40,336 bases of DNA from Mansonella perstans (Eukaryota; Nematoda; Chromadorea; Rhabditida; Onchocercidae): NCBI GenBank assembly GCA_037074765.1, contig JBAMDO010000346.1:1-40336 (forward strand), written 5' to 3'. The translations under genes were made by a program, and so were the position numbers. Below the pieces are notes generated by a model that was given only the letters and a program-made list of their open reading frames with translations, searched no databases and was not told the DNA's origin. Shown here piece after piece: positions 10,857-23,543 of the stretch. Each line of letters opens with the position of its first letter. Positions within the stretch are counted from its first letter, which is position 1.

Positions 10857-12117
10857 TTATACAAAATCGAATCGATGAAATACGAATGTCAAATTTTTCG
10901 TATAGATATGTACCAAGCAAATCTAACCCAGCTGATATAGCGACAAAAGGATATATGTCTCCAATTCAACTGACAAAATTCGAACAATGGTGGACTGGCC
11001 CTCAATGGCTAAAAGAAAACGAATCCAGTTGGCCAAGCTGGGAATTTAACTTCAAGGAAGAAACTGAAATGGAACTAGACGGAATAACCATCTCGAAGGT
11101 TACAACTCAAATCAACGAGACCTTTAAACTTATAGATGGAAGTCGTTTTAGCAAACGGCTAAAACTATTAAGGACAACTGTACGAGTTCTCAAGTTTATT
11201 AAGCTAACCACGAAAGGAAAATTTGAATGGTTACAACCACTCTCTGCTGTGAAGGAAAGATTCACAACCGATGATTACAAGTTGGCAGAGTGGACATTGC
11301 TCAAACAAGCACAAGCCGAAGGAATCACACAAGAAGAAAAAGAAAAATGGAATTTGTGTCGAGACGATAAGGAAATATGGAGGTCCCTGAGTCGATTGGA
11401 AAACTCAGAATTAGAAAGGACCAGCAAACGCCCTATTTATCTTCCAAGACACAATCCAATAACCGAGCTCATAATACAACAACATCACGAAGACTTACAC
11501 CATGCTGGAGTTGCTCACACACTAGCAGAAATACGACGTAAATTCTGGGTACCGAAAGGCAGAAGCGAAGTTAAACGAGTACTAAATAAGTGTAGAGCTT
11601 GTAAACGGTGGACGACTAAACCATTCAAGCTTCCGGAAATGCCAAGCCTCCCAGAAGAACGAGTAACCCGATCTAGAACCTTTGCACATGTAGGTCTAGA
11701 TTACTTCGGTCCACTCTCTGTTAAAACTCAGAGTGGAAATATCAAACGATGGGTAGCCTTGTTTACGTGTTTCACTACAAGAGCTGTCCATCTGGAATTA
11801 GCTGACAACCTATCAGCGGAATGTTTTTTGGACATCTTTAGAAGATTTATCGCACGAAGAGGTTGTCCAGAATCTATCCTAAGCGACAATGCGCATAATT
11901 CCATCTAGTCTTCAAAACAATGAAGGAGCAGGACTTCAAATTAACAAATTTTCTTGCGAAAAAAGGAATGATTTGGGAGAATATCATACCAAAGGCTCCT
12001 TGGGGCCGAGGAGTTTATGAAAGGATCATTGGTTTGACGAAAAAGGCACTGAGGAAAGCTATCGGCAGAAGATTATTATGGGAAAGAGAATTAATAACTC
12101 TCATAATAGAAGTCGAG
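10857..12117 (+). pseudogene. RNase H end and integrase of element A
   Basis: Carries the RNase H end ([12 protein letters not shown]) and the integrase: an H2C2 zinc-binding region (HHEDLHHAG...CRACKRW, about 11480-11610), the first catalytic Asp in VGLDYFGP near 11700, the second in SDNA near 11885, and the Glu region VYERIIGLTKK near 12015. Frame breaks lie near 11898 and 12118. The protein would insert the cDNA into host chromosomes. Clearly homologous to B, but not translatable as one chain. Confidence 0.85.
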
Positions 12118-14408
12118 GGAATCTCAATACTCGACCATTAACTTACGTAAATAGCGATGATTACGTAATGATACGTCCGATTGATTTCATCTCACCCAAT
12201 GCATCGCTAATAACACCATTCGTCAGCATTGATAAACAAGAGGAATTTATTCCTCATAAACTCAATAGCAAGGAAAAACTTGTTAGATACTGGTCAAACG
12301 CACTCAAGATCTTGAACTTATTCTGGGAGACCTGGAAAAATGAATATTTAACCAGTCTCAGAGAAAGAACTCAACGGCATCATACATCCCCCAGAATTGT
12401 CGAAACTAGAATACCACGCGAGGAAGAAATTGTGCTAATTAACGAATCTAATATTCCTCGTGGTATGTGGAAGTTAGCTAGAATTAAAGAAATAAATAAA
12501 GGAAAGGATGGGATGGCTAGAAGTGCCATCATAGAAATGCCACACGGAAAAGTTCTCACCAGACCAGTAAATGTTTTGTATCCTCTAGAAGGATACAAAA
12601 CATTTATTCTAGAAGTAGAAGATAACGAAACTACTCAACAACCAACAACTCAAACCCTGATTCGAAGCCCAGAACCGGAAGGACCAATTGCTACAAGAAC
12701 GAGAGCGGCAACAAGGAAACAAAATGAATCACGACCAATTTCTATGACAATAATGAATTGTCTATGTATAATGGCGCTGACTCTCACAATCACAGTCGAG
12801 ACAAACTCCAAACAAGACTGTAAATGGATAACAGGTACTCCATTCAATATGCCACAAAAGTGGAACTGTGATGAATTTACTCAACAAAATGTCACCACGA
12901 CACACGTCACAGTTTACACGCGCACTCACACAAGGATACCTGCTATCAAATGTAGCAATATTACGCGAACGGTTTGTACTAAAGTCTTTCTGCGACCATC
13001 CTTATCGAGTAGTTTCAGACGAAACTATTATCTCTCCTATATCATACCATCTATGCACAATCTTAAACGACCAGAAAGAATTAACTGGATCAATGCTAAA
13101 AAGAATCAAGCCGAACAAATGGACGACAAATAACAACGTACAATATTCCTACGGTTGGCTCGGAACAAGATATCAATCTACCACTAACAATCTATGTAAT
13201 CGAAACAGGATCACTCCTCCTTTATGATGGTAAAGGACTACTATCAGATCTCGATGATACAAACCACTGCCGAACACAAAGTGGCAAGTGTGTATTGCAG
13301 ACAGGTATCATACTTTGGAATAATACCCAGGCAACTAACAAATGCTTTTATAAAAGAATTGGGAGATATGAAGCCCAAATATATGATAGGCATGTGATGA
13401 TAGATGATCTCCAAACATCATTCACCTTTGAGAAAAATGAGAAGCTACAAAATACAACTTGTAACTTTTCTAACCCTCATCTTATGAATGGAGACATAAT
13501 CATCGATGAAGGAGTGGATCAATGGCAACCAAAGGATACGATGAACTCAGATTCCACGACAGATCAGTTGATCAATGCAAGATTCAAGCAACGACGACGA
13601 CAATAAGTCAAGTAAATTTGATCCGGAAAACGTTAAATTTCAATATATTTTTGATGTTGTAAACTTACAATTTAAACAAAAATTAATTGAGACGCAACTA
13701 CGAAGTTGTGAAAACAGAAATAACTTATTACTTCTAATAGAATGGTTATCTACTAGCAACCCAACCTTAGCAGCTAAATTATTACTCCAAAGAAGTGACA
13801 TTATAGCTAATAGGGTTGATAATAAGTTATATATAGCACCTTGTAATGTTAACAAGTCTGAATGGAGAAAAGTGGAATTTAAAGCAGGAATAGTTAGCAA
13901 ATTCGGAATTGAAAGAATCAATGCAGAATTAGAAATCCTAGCTCAAAGACATGAAATTATCAACTTAACAACTAATCTATCAAGATCAAAGTTACTTTGG
14001 ACAGAAGTAGAAGAACAAGGAGAAGAGTTAATTCAACAACTGACAACACAAATTGAGAAAACTGCGGACACAATAGAAGAAGAACTAGCACACGCAATAG
14101 CTCACTGAAAGCTCATTATTATTGGTGTAACTAGTTCTATAATTTTGTTTACGATAATTGTTATAGAAGTGAAATTTAAATTGATTCACTTCGTTTTTCA
14201 TTTTCTATGTCATAACAAAACAAAAAACATAGAATTCATTCCCACTACAAGAACCCAAATTCCTTTAAATAAATATAACGATAAAAGTTACTGTGATCGT
14301 TATCTTATACCTTATATTCCAATCATTCATTCCTCAACCCCCTCTCTCTGGAATGTCGCGAAATTAGCGAATTATAAAATAAACCTAATCTTAAGCAAAG
14401 GGGAATGA
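12118..14408 (+). pseudogene. Integrase C-terminal domain and env-like region of element A
   Basis: Starts with the post-integrase domain (DUF5641 type: LNTRPLTYVN, RPIDF, PRGMWKLARI). A lysine/arginine-rich linker follows, then a hydrophobic signal-like segment (IMNCLCIMALTLTITVE, near 12750) and a cysteine-rich ectodomain. Near 14100-14180 comes a membrane-anchor-like hydrophobic segment. Breaks include an inverted templated insertion at 12568-12606, frame shifts near 13000, 13190 and 13590, and a TGA at 14106-14108 replacing Trp just before the anchor. The env-like part lies in the same direction and register as pol. A role in fusion or particle release is inferred only from architecture. 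Confidence 0.7.
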
Positions 14409-14733
14409 ATTCTATAAATGACAGCTATCCCATCAATCATTTGGTTAACTTACATTCACTATGATTTTTGGTCTATTATTTTAACCATCATTAATCACTC
14501 CAACTTCTTCCCCCTATCAACTGTCATCTCACTACACTCATTATGATCTTTGGACCGTTGTAACCTACACCTCATCTTCCTTTTCATTTACCAGCTGTCG
14601 CATCTTACAAGCAGCATACAGGCTTTCTTCACTTCCGGTCGGAAGGAATCAAAGCTTCTCCTTATCAAATGTAACTCCTCTACTATCATCATGATCTTTA
14701 AACCAAATTAGTCTCCACCTCCTCTTCTCCTCA

Positions 14734-14740
14734 TATATAA
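14734..14740 (+). promoter_or_regulatory. TATA box of LTR A
   Basis: TATATAAACTGT at this site is identical to the block at 31216 and 38848 in the otherwise different B LTRs, so it is probably the conserved core promoter. Confidence 0.65.
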
Positions 14741-14894
14741 ACTGTTAAACCTTCAACATGAGTTAATACACTCAACAATTACGGACTGACTGGTATCTAT
14801 CCAGTTCCCCCCTTTTTTACATCTACTTTTATTATATGATTTTACTTCGCGTTTTCGTATAATATCATTGTAATTCGTGTTGTTAATGTTATTT

Positions 14895-14900
14895 AATAAA
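14895..14900 (+). terminator. Poly(A) signal of LTR A
   Basis: AATAAA sits two bases before the SL1 copy. Cleavage at the usual distance would fall in or just after SL1. Confidence 0.65.
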
Positions 14901-14901
14901 A

Positions 14902-14923
14902 GGTTTAATTACCCAAGTTTGAG
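14902..14923 (+). promoter_or_regulatory. Exact SL1 spliced-leader sequence in LTR A
   Basis: All 22 bases equal the nematode SL1 exon, from GGTTTAATTACC to CAAGTTTGAG, followed by GT as in the SL RNA donor. SL1 is normally added to mRNA 5' ends by trans-splicing. The same 22-mer occupies the same place after AATAAA in both B LTRs. Confidence 0.95.
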
Positions 14924-14992
14924 GTGCGATACAATCCAACTCAAATCCACACAAATCATTCAATTCAATTCTACGTAGATAACTCAGGCAAT

Positions 14993-15014
14993 AGTTTAAA
15001 TAACCAAGTTTGAG
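14993..15014 (+). repeat. Degraded SL1-like copy 2 in LTR A
   Basis: Matches SL1 at 19 of 22 positions, ends CAAGTTTGAG, and is followed by GTTATC, which can pair with an upstream GATAAC (14978). Confidence 0.8.
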
Positions 15015-15049
15015 GTTATCCCACAATTCAAGCAGATAACTCAACACAA

Positions 15050-15070
15050 CGTTTAATAACCAAGTTTGAG
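15050..15070 (+). repeat. Degraded SL1-like copy 3 in LTR A
   Basis: SL1-like with a one-base gap plus substitutions, again ending CAAGTTTGAG and followed by GTTATC. It is 57 bp from copy 2, and the surrounding AGATAACTCA blocks (14977, 15034) share that period, so copies 2 and 3 may be a local tandem duplication. Confidence 0.75.
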
Positions 15071-15671
15071 GTTATCATAATCAAATCAGCATTCTCCACT
15101 ACATATACACAATTAAGTGTACCATCAACACAATTCCTAAACAAACTTTAGGAAACACTAACCATAAATTGACCCCTCACAAAAACTTCCACGACAGAGT
15201 ATGAGATTGTACAGTACGAAAAGATGCAGTTTGTGGATCGAGTGTCTATATATAGTCGTAGAAGAGGCGGGATTAAAGCTTAATACAAAGATCATAACGT
15301 TAAAGTGATAAAGAGGGGATTAATTATGGTTGAGAATACATGATTTACAACAGCAGCGTCTTCAAAATGATACCAAAATACTTGTAAGAATAAACAAAGA
15401 TGTTATTGGTTGAAAGACTGACGTTTACACTGGGTGAAGATGGGGAATTAATTGCTTAAGACAATGGTAGTATAGCGCCGTAGCTGCTGCTTTGTTAGCT
15501 TACTATAAGAGAGAAGTTTGAAAGTATACAATACAAACCTTTGTCGTAGATAGATATCTTAAGCTGTTGCTATAAAAAGGATGTGAATTTACGTATCAAT
15601 AAAGAACATGGAAATAAATCTAAAAATGTAACTTTAGTTAAATACCTTACAATGTTATTAACATTTATTTA

Positions 15672-15722
15672 CAATTTAATTTATTGAGTTATTGGAAGTT
15701 TCGCATTATGAATTTGCGGCAC
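15672..15722 (-). mobile_element. Antisense scrap of a BEL LTR start
   Basis: On the minus strand this reads like the first about 50 bp of a BEL LTR and is a diverged copy of the better preserved scrap at 24253-24305: GTGCCGCAAATTCATAA against GTGTCGCGAAATCCATAA, then both AAT...TCAATAAAT. It points opposite to elements A and B. Confidence 0.5.
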
Positions 15723-16615
15723 CTTAATCTTAAAAATTTTCTTCAAGAAATCAGGAAAAGTATGTACCAAAGTAAAATGAAAAGCAAAGAACTTCTATAT
15801 ATTTCAAAGTAAATTATCAAGGACTGATTTTTCATCATGATTTCCTATTGACAAAAATCTCTGAAACAGCACATTCCTCTACACCACAATATTTCATTCA
15901 TCTTTTGATTATAACAAAAAACTAAATGACGTTGGGAAAGAAGAACATGACTGTACAAAAAAATACAAATAATCGATAAGAAATGAAATATACTGAAATT
16001 ATAACGGCCATATCATCTGTTATTAATTTTAACATTTTGCCGAATTATGGTGAATCCTAAAACGTATGCTTATTTCAAGCTAATATCGATAAACTTGAAA
16101 ACTTATCTCAAGATTGAAGATAATTAATACAGAGCATAAAATAAATAAATGGCAGGAAGACATTATTTGGATTTTGAAATTGCAGGAGTAGATAATGAAC
16201 GATTGATAATAATATTGAGGTAAGCAAGGAACAGCTAATTGAAGCAAAAGGCAATGAGGTAATATTAATTGGGAGATGATGTTTATGAAAAGATTGGAAA
16301 TGCAATTAATATAAATTATGGCGAATTCGGAAATTTACTGCAAAATGCCATGACGGCTCATTTATTCTGCACTCTAATTTGACATGAAAAATCAATTAAT
16401 ATTTCAATCAAATTGGTACTTCTCTGATCATTAAGTTTGCTGGCAAAAATTCATGCGTATTATGTTAACAAAAATAAGATAAATAGTGATAGAGTTATTA
16501 GTACTTCAGAAATACAAACAAGAAGATAATGATCTTTACACTACCTAATTTCCTACAAGAGGGAAAAAATGCCATGAAAAAATTAAATCTATAAAAAATA
16601 AAAAATTAATTAAAT

Positions 16616-16770
16616 TTGCAATAATACTATTTGAGAAAGCATTTATATATAAGCGTTGAAATAAAATCTTTGAATAAATCGTTGGATAAATCTTTAAATT
16701 CGCTGGCAAAATGAAAATTACGAAATCGTTGTTTCCTTTGAAGGTTTAATTTTCACTGTTATGCTAAAAC
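16616..16770 (+). repeat. Diverged direct repeat, copy 1
   Basis: Shares ACTATTTGAGAAAGCAT, then AAATAAAATCTTT, GGCAAAATGAAAAT and GTTATGCTAA in the same order with 17711-17843. Non-coding; possibly a fragment of a dispersed repeat. Confidence 0.6.
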
Positions 16771-16780
16771 AGCATAATTA

Positions 16781-17010
16781 AGATTCCTAAGATGTGCTCA
16801 ATTTTTCATCGTACGTGGGGAAGACCGATAGTCTGAAATCATAGTTCTTTATTTTTTTGAATTGAAAAGTAAACTCTTTAATTTTTTTTTTTGAATTAAA
16901 AATGAAATAGAAATAAGAAGATCTAAATTACCATCGAAGAATCTTGCACTTCAGCATTTAAGATTACTTAATCTCTGAACTGTTAACATGTCACAAAGTT
17001 AATGTAATAT
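16781..17010 (+). repeat. Dispersed repeat, inverted relative to 26428-26637
   Basis: Its reverse complement aligns with 26428-26637 throughout, best at the right end (TTAACATGTCACAAAGTTAA). Diverged and non-coding. It shows an unnamed dispersed repeat family outside the BEL elements and the large duplication. Confidence 0.65.
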
Positions 17011-17710
17011 CCAGAGAAATTTAAATGAAGTTTCCTTAATGAATTTCAAGCTAACCATTTTACCCTTTCAAAAAGCTCATGTTATGCCGATAAACTTAGG
17101 AAATTACTTTCAAATTCCTTGAACAGAATCATTAAAATTAATTATAAAATAAGAAAGAGAAACATTTTCTCTGTACTAATATTGATGATCCTTTTTTGTT
17201 ACTTCCCACCGACACATGAAAGGTGAAAAGAAAAACAAATTCGGTTACTATTCCCTAAAATATTACTAACTGTAAACAAACAATTATATAAATACCACCA
17301 GTGACAAACAAAGAACATCTCATCTCATTCATTCATTTAAAAAAAAAAAAAGTGGGAAAAATAGAAAAAGCGGCGAGCAACGAAAGTTGAAATATTTTCA
17401 AATGTATTAAAACAGAAAATTTTTCATTTCACACATTACTAGGAAAATACAGTGATGATTCTTGTGATGATCATAGCACAATGAATAAATAGCAGATATT
17501 CACAATTAATACATTAATTAATAAGAAGTTTTTTTAAGTAAAAGATAGTACAACATTGAGAAAAATAATATTCGATTTGTGGTTTGCCTTTTTATTCATT
17601 AATCGATGTTACTGAAAATACTCATCGATCAATAAATTTGACAAATTATTTCAAATGAAAAATGTTTCAGAGAAAAGAAAATCAATCGAATAAACCGAAT
17701 GATTAATTAA

Positions 17711-17843
17711 GTATGCAGTACTATTTGAGAAAGCATTAACATATAAGCGTTAAAATAAAATCTTTAAATCTGTTGGCAAAATGAAAATAATGAAATCGTT
17801 GCTTCGTTTGAAAGTTAAGTAGAATTTATTGTTATGCTAAGAC
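17711..17843 (+). repeat. Diverged direct repeat, copy 2
   Basis: Second copy of the block at 16616-16770, about 1.1 kb downstream in the same orientation, with a shortened middle. Confidence 0.6.
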
Positions 17844-19234
17844 TTATAATAATATAAAATGCAAAGCAAAGCTTAGGACGACCGAACTTGTAAAATTACT
17901 GTCGTAGAGATCACTTTTATTATTTCGAAAAATTTATAGAATTGCAACAATTCATCCTTTAATTCCAGAAATTTTTTCTCTCTTTTCACCAGTAAGAAAC
18001 TTATCTATCACTGTATTCATCAATAAATTTTTCAATAAACTTTGACTAAATTATGCTTCTGTGTCAGACAACAAAAAGCATCGTCATCATTCTCTTCCAT
18101 AAATTTTCTTAACATAAATTTTAAACATCAATTTCACGACCACCCCTTGCAGTCTCTGTTTCCCACTGCTCCAGACTTTTTGCAAAATATTTCAACTTGA
18201 ATTTCAATTTTTTTTCAATTTGCATGGTTACTCAACGTTTGCCTAATCCACCATACAGCACAGCATATTGGCAATGCACAGTATTTTACAAATGCTATGA
18301 AATTCATACTTAGATCACGCTTAGCATCATCGGTCGAATATCACCGGTCGAATACTGCACATAAATCCATACCTCTAGGAGTTTTTACGATTACATGTAT
18401 AAAGTGCTTGTCAAGCATCACTTATATAGCTCTTACATTTACGATTTTTTTCTTTCACAAACATATTTTCTTGTAAAATCATCAATTCTAAGCTAACATA
18501 GTCTTAGCATACTTTTTTATTATTCAATTATGGTGCTTAATCTTAGTTTAGTAATATTTTAGAGAAATTAGAATCCTTTTTATATTAAGAAATAATTTTT
18601 TTGATGATTTCAGAGAGTTTTTCGAGCATTTTGATCAATTTTTTATGGATAGGGATCCAAGTACCAATAGAGAGTAGTGCTGCTTGGGTCCGAAGCCTTA
18701 ATAATTTGATAATTCGCAGTTTAATAATTCGAAAATAATTTTTTAGGACTTTCATATAATAATTTGAGTTTTTTCAATAAACAGATAGGAGACTGAAATT
18801 AAATACGCTATGAAATAGTGAATTCGCAATATGTACCAGAATTTTTTCATAATCATTTAGATTAATATTGACTTAATTTAATTCGTTAAATTGAATTTTC
18901 CAATTTCGATTTTCGATGCAATGGAACTGATAATAAGTATAGATAAAAACGGATATAGAAAATAAATTTAAATTGGAAAAATGAAATTTTCAGATTTTGA
19001 TTCAGTTTTTTCTAGCTATGTTAATTTTTTATTGGTTATGGATATGAATAAAAACCGGATAAGGTTTTTCAAAAGAAGACAAATGGTAATGTTGCCATCT
19101 AAAAAAACTAGTCAATTAAAACTAATCAATATAAGTTGATATTCATGTTTTTGGAAGATTGTTATCGCCACTATATTCCGAACAATTACCTAACATCAGA
19201 ATCTACTATTTTTAATTATTCTCACCGAAGGATC

Positions 19235-19350
19235 AATATATAATAATGATGCTGATGATTGATGATGACTAATAGTGATAATTGATGATTGATAATGACG
19301 TCTGATAATGATGACATTTCTACGATATGACGATTAGGATGACTATATGA
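19235..19350. repeat. GAT-rich imperfect simple repeat
   Basis: Runs of GATGATTGATGATGAC-type trinucleotides with interruptions. No coding meaning seen. Confidence 0.7.
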
Positions 19351-19710
19351 CTTGAAAATCAACAGAAGAAATCATCAGGAACCCAATTTATGTTTCTGCC
19401 ATTTGAAGGCAAAATATAAAACAATTGATTAAAGGATATGCTAAACTTATTTCGTTTGTTTGAATTTTTTTCAATAAATAATATGATAAAAACAAAGATT
19501 TTTAATTTTTTAATGAAATGATGTGAAATTTGATCTGAAATATCCGAATTTCAAAACATACAATATTTACTAAAATTAACACTATATTTGGCTTAGCTTG
19601 TTAAGCAACAGAAATTTCAATTTTTACTGAAAAAAGTCGAATTTTTTAGAAATTCAAAATTTTTTATTCATTTCGCAATAGCACCGGGTTATTTTTTATA
19701 ACATCTTCAA

Positions 19711-22700
19711 TCAAATCTTTTTCGCTCTTTCACGTGCCTGTCGTTCCTTGCGTAATTCTTTACGACTTTTTGGTGGCTCGGTTCGTAACGGGATTTCCTC
19801 AAATTTACGTCGCCGTTTTGAACTAGACGCTGATTCTTGGCTATAGCTTGTTCGAATTTTAGTTGATTCCAGAGGGCCTATGATAGCGGTTGATGTTTCC
19901 TGTTTATCAACAGCAGTAGATGGACAGGTAAATGCCTGATCGTTATTTGCTGCAATTACCGTATGAGTCGAATCATCAGAGGTTTTCGAGAGCAGTATTG
20001 AAGGAGTACTGCTGCGAAATGAAACCATTTCATTTATTAGATTTCCACTTTTCGAAGTATGCTTTGGTCCACCAGCTAAAACCTCTGACCAAAGTCTTTG
20101 TCTATTATCACCAGAATTACTTGTAGATTTTTCCGGCATTGCATAGGTCGCAGTGTTACTCTTGTAACCGGGTTGGCTACGAGAATTGAGAGATTCCACG
20201 GGAAACTGTTGAGTCAGAGACCAATTTTTGTCTAATGATGCGGATGTTTCATTAATCATGTTTTTGGTTGTCATAGATGAAGTGGAATCAAAAAGTGGAA
20301 CGATGTGCGACTCAGGAGTTGGTACAGTTGCAGTTTCTGGACCAGATATCGTATAAATGGCTGATGGTAATGATTGACCGCGATTTGGTAATAATGTTAA
20401 ATTACCCTATAATTGAGTTTAAAGTATTTAAAATATTCGCTGATTAATTTATTATTGCACTGTCGATTTCAATTTTTATTTACTTGCCATTAGTTATTAA
20501 CTCATTTTTTTTTCCACGAATTTTCGTCATGTATGAATTCATATGATAGAAATTAATAAATTTAAAAATCCAAAAAAAGTCAAAAAACAAACCGAAAACT
20601 GAGCGTAAATTGCATCCATTAAAAAGAGTTGTACAATGGGTCCCAAGTTGGGAACTTCCGACGATTTCTTTATAATTTCAAGACGCTAACAAAGAATTAA
20701 AAAAAAAGATGAATTTTTCAAATTTATAAAATTTAGTTTATTTCATTATGATAACACATGCTATCATAGCGAGTTTTCCTTATTTTATATAATTCCTTTT
20801 TTTCATCTTCACTAATCTGTATGTCATTTTTTAATAAAAATTTTTGTTATAATGTTTATAGCAATCCTTATTCTACATCTTATTCTCTTAATGTTTATAC
20901 CCTCTCTGGTTTTTATAATCTATAAAATTTGAAATTTCAAGATTCAGTGAAATAAGCAAGAAAAAATAAACGACAAACATTGTCAGTCGCATTGATAATA
21001 TCTTTGAAATTAACATTGTCCAACAATGATGGCGCAAAACAGATTAGCTCAGGATTATTTCGAAGCCAAATCAAGATTATTTGGTAAATTTCCATTACCC
21101 ATTCAGGTCCTTGCAATACTGGTGAAGAAATGAGTGAATAAAGCATTTCGAATGATAACTAAAAAAATGTTAATGTTAAATTTTTCCTGGAAAAATTTTT
21201 TTTTGATTAACAAAGAGGTAAATTGCTATTTCATATTTCCTATGCTAGATTATTATATAAAATTATTTAATTATCATTTTGCATAACTGTAAGATTACCA
21301 ATTGTTCAGTTCTTCCTATTGTTAATTAATTACTTAAATTTATAATAAAACAATATAAAAGAAATTGTTTTTCCTTTTACTTTTAAAAATCCCGGATTCT
21401 TTGCAATATCACGGAATTTCATTGCTGCGCTATCAACCACCATGTTGCGGTATTGTGAGCACCTAAATACAAAGTAAAAATAATAGAGAAGGAATATTAA
21501 ATATCAGCAATAACAATTCCTTAACAGCAATATTATAGTCTCATTCCGATTGCGTGAGGATTTCTGGGTTCTTCTATTTTTTTAACTTAAATATTTCTCT
21601 CTATTCATGATGAAATGTATTAGTAGCTAATAATTGGTAAGATGAATTAGAAATACCAAAAAATTACAAAAAAGAAAAAAATCCTGCAAAAATTATTGAG
21701 ACTGTGGTTAGAAAAGCATTGAATAATGAGAACGTAATGGCCTGTTCCGTTCCATGTTTTATTAGATAGATTTAAGCGGAAAAGTTAGTTAAACGAACGG
21801 AGGTAAGCAAGCAACAGCTATATATAACAACGAAATTGCAGATGATGTGTTTTCTAGTATCCGTGCAGTCATTTCTTCACAAATCAATGATACCAATGAA
21901 ACCACCTAAAATAGTTTCTATGATGGATACTTTTAAATAGCACAGAGATTTAGTGGTAACAGTAATGATTGAAACATATGAAACAACATTTCTAAATAAG
22001 TTAATTATATCAACTATTAAAAAATTGCCTCTTTGTTAATCATTTAATTGTTCTGAATTTTTTATTATGTCAAAGTGTACTTCAAAATCCATTTAATTTG
22101 TATTTCGAAACAAGTTGCTTATTGCTCATTTTACCGATCTCATCCTAGTTAAGTAACATTCTTCCTAATTTTTCTTCTTGTTTTTACTTTTCTGCGTCAT
22201 ATATTCTAATAGCTTCTACTTGTTCTGTTTTTGTCATCCAATCAAGATTGTTTCCCGATTTCATTTAAAGAAATTTAAATCTCGAATTTCCCTATTGTAT
22301 GGCTAGTTTTAATATTCACTCGAAGATCACTGGCTGCTACTAGAATATATTCCAATTCAGTTCTCAAAAATTTTATTTGTCCACATCGGATGAAAGCTAT
22401 CACATTGTAGAGACCAGTATTTGTAAGATTCGGCATACCATTCAAGTGAACCATGATCTCTTCACCGGAAGAAAGATGTTCATGCGAAACCTAGATACAG
22501 CTATCATTATAATTATCAGTAATTTCCGGTACTACTTATAAAGTTAACAAAAAGCTACAACATGAAATGTACAGAATTTAAAAAATGCATTCATTGTTCA
22601 TTTAAGTAGTGAGTTCTTATCTAGATCTTGATAATAATTTTATGAAATTGCGACAGATTTAACATTATAATGGCATGGAACTTCCCAAAGCAAGTTTTTC

Positions 22701-23543
22701 GTGAGACATCTCGAAAGAAGGATACTTATTAAATGCTTAGAAAAATCAGTCAATCAAATATACTTCCATTTATAACGTACCTGCATTAAAATAAGTCTGC
22801 AAAAAATCTCGGAGAAAGCAGCAAGCAAGCCAGCAGGTGCACTACATGTATATCCATTTTCAAGCACAACTTTTGCTCGATTTTTTAAACCAGCACTTGC
22901 CGACCATTTTAAATATACGCTAGCCTCTATTTTCTCATGATATAGTTGATTCTTAAATGCAAAGCATGATATTTATTTACATCTAGTAATTTAAAATTTT
23001 GAATTCACAAATTTTAAACTATTGATTAAAATATTCTTCTGCAAGATTTACAGCTTAGATTTTCTTTTAAAACTTTTTATAAGTTCATTCAATAAATTAG
23101 TTTCGACATGGTTTTAAAACTGTTCTGCCGTGATGGTCAAGCAGAAATCATGATAGTTTTTTCAGCCTGTTATAATTTAGAAAATTTAATTTCTTGCTGG
23201 TCCATGATTAATATGTTGATAGTAGGTTCAGTAGAGTTTGGAGATAAGAAATAAATCTTTTTTAAATCAGATTTAACTTTTAAATTTTTTAATATTCTTC
23301 TAAAATATTTTTGCCGATATCTTGCTTATTTTTTTAACAAACTTATATCTAAGTTTTAAAGAATTAGTTCCAAAAAATTTCTAAATTACTGTATTTTTTA
23401 TCAAAATTTATTTTTATAGTTTGCATTACTTTTTATTAATTAATGATGAGTGGCGAAATATGATAGCAAACCTGCAAGTAACGCTTGCGAATTTCCCCCG
23501 GTACAACCCATACGACATCCAGCGCTAATTTTTGCCGTGGCAT
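19711..23543 (-). CDS. Integrator subunit 15-like protein (tentative), right copy, complete
   Basis: Minus-strand exons: 23543-23472, 22951-22781, 22490-22320, 21905-21799, 21462-21381, 21158-20979, 20685-20593 and 20406-19711. Lengths match the left copy in the first seven exons and all phases fit. The ATG at 23543 opens MPRQKLALD and joins exon 2 in frame; an upstream ATG in another frame does not. The product is 523 residues: helical first half, then a low-complexity Ser/Thr-rich half ending in a basic stretch (KSRKELRKERQARERAKKI) suggesting nuclear location. The middle recalls Integrator subunit 15 (C7orf26/DUF4507) by remembered pattern and spacing only. Differences from the left copy are mostly single residues plus three extra codons near the start of exon 8. 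No broken codon was seen, so this is the likelier functional copy. The family assignment is tentative; the gene structure is much firmer. Confidence 0.6.

Larger units (their letters stand above)
8100..15196 (+). mobile_element. BEL/Pao LTR retrotransposon A, 5'-truncated and decayed
   Basis: The order is gag fragment, zinc knuckles, protease, RT, RNase H, integrase, env-like domain and a 3' LTR, all closely parallel to element B at 30899-39046. The 5' LTR, primer site and first part of gag are missing; the element begins inside gag at the junction with the duplicated gene. A gag-internal deletion of about 525 bp, several single-base frame breaks and two Trp-to-TGA changes (10797, 14106) show it is not autonomous. 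It is visibly older and more AT-rich in coding positions than B. Confidence 0.95.
14354..15196 (+). repeat. 3' LTR of element A (843 bp)
   Basis: Begins TGTCGCGAAA and ends ACGACA, matching the TGTCGCGAAA start and CCCGACA end of the B LTRs. Length (843 vs 516 bp) and most internal sequence differ. Shared islands are the start, TATATAAACTGT at 14734, AATAAA at 14895 and an exact SL1 leader at 14902. About 57-bp tandem units near 14977-15076 enlarge the 3' part. There is no 5' partner LTR in the window. Confidence 0.85.
15197..19710. other. AT-rich spacer without a clear gene
   Basis: No multi-exon gene could be assembled on either strand. It contains an antisense LTR scrap (15672-15722), diverged direct repeats (16616-16770 and 17711-17843), a repeat whose inverted copy lies at 26428-26637, and a GAT-rich simple-repeat tract near 19235-19350. 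A patch at 18120-18470 is less AT-rich and open in more than one frame, including a minus-strand segment with LKYFAKSLEQWETET, but no splice-consistent model results. Confidence 0.5.

Noticed and set aside
12380..12847. Minus-strand open frames inside element A
   Set aside because: Shadows of the sense-strand integrase and env coding sequence.
18120..18472. Open frames on both strands in a less AT-rich patch
   Set aside because: Several frames are open at once, none joins to others through splice sites, and no motif is recognised.
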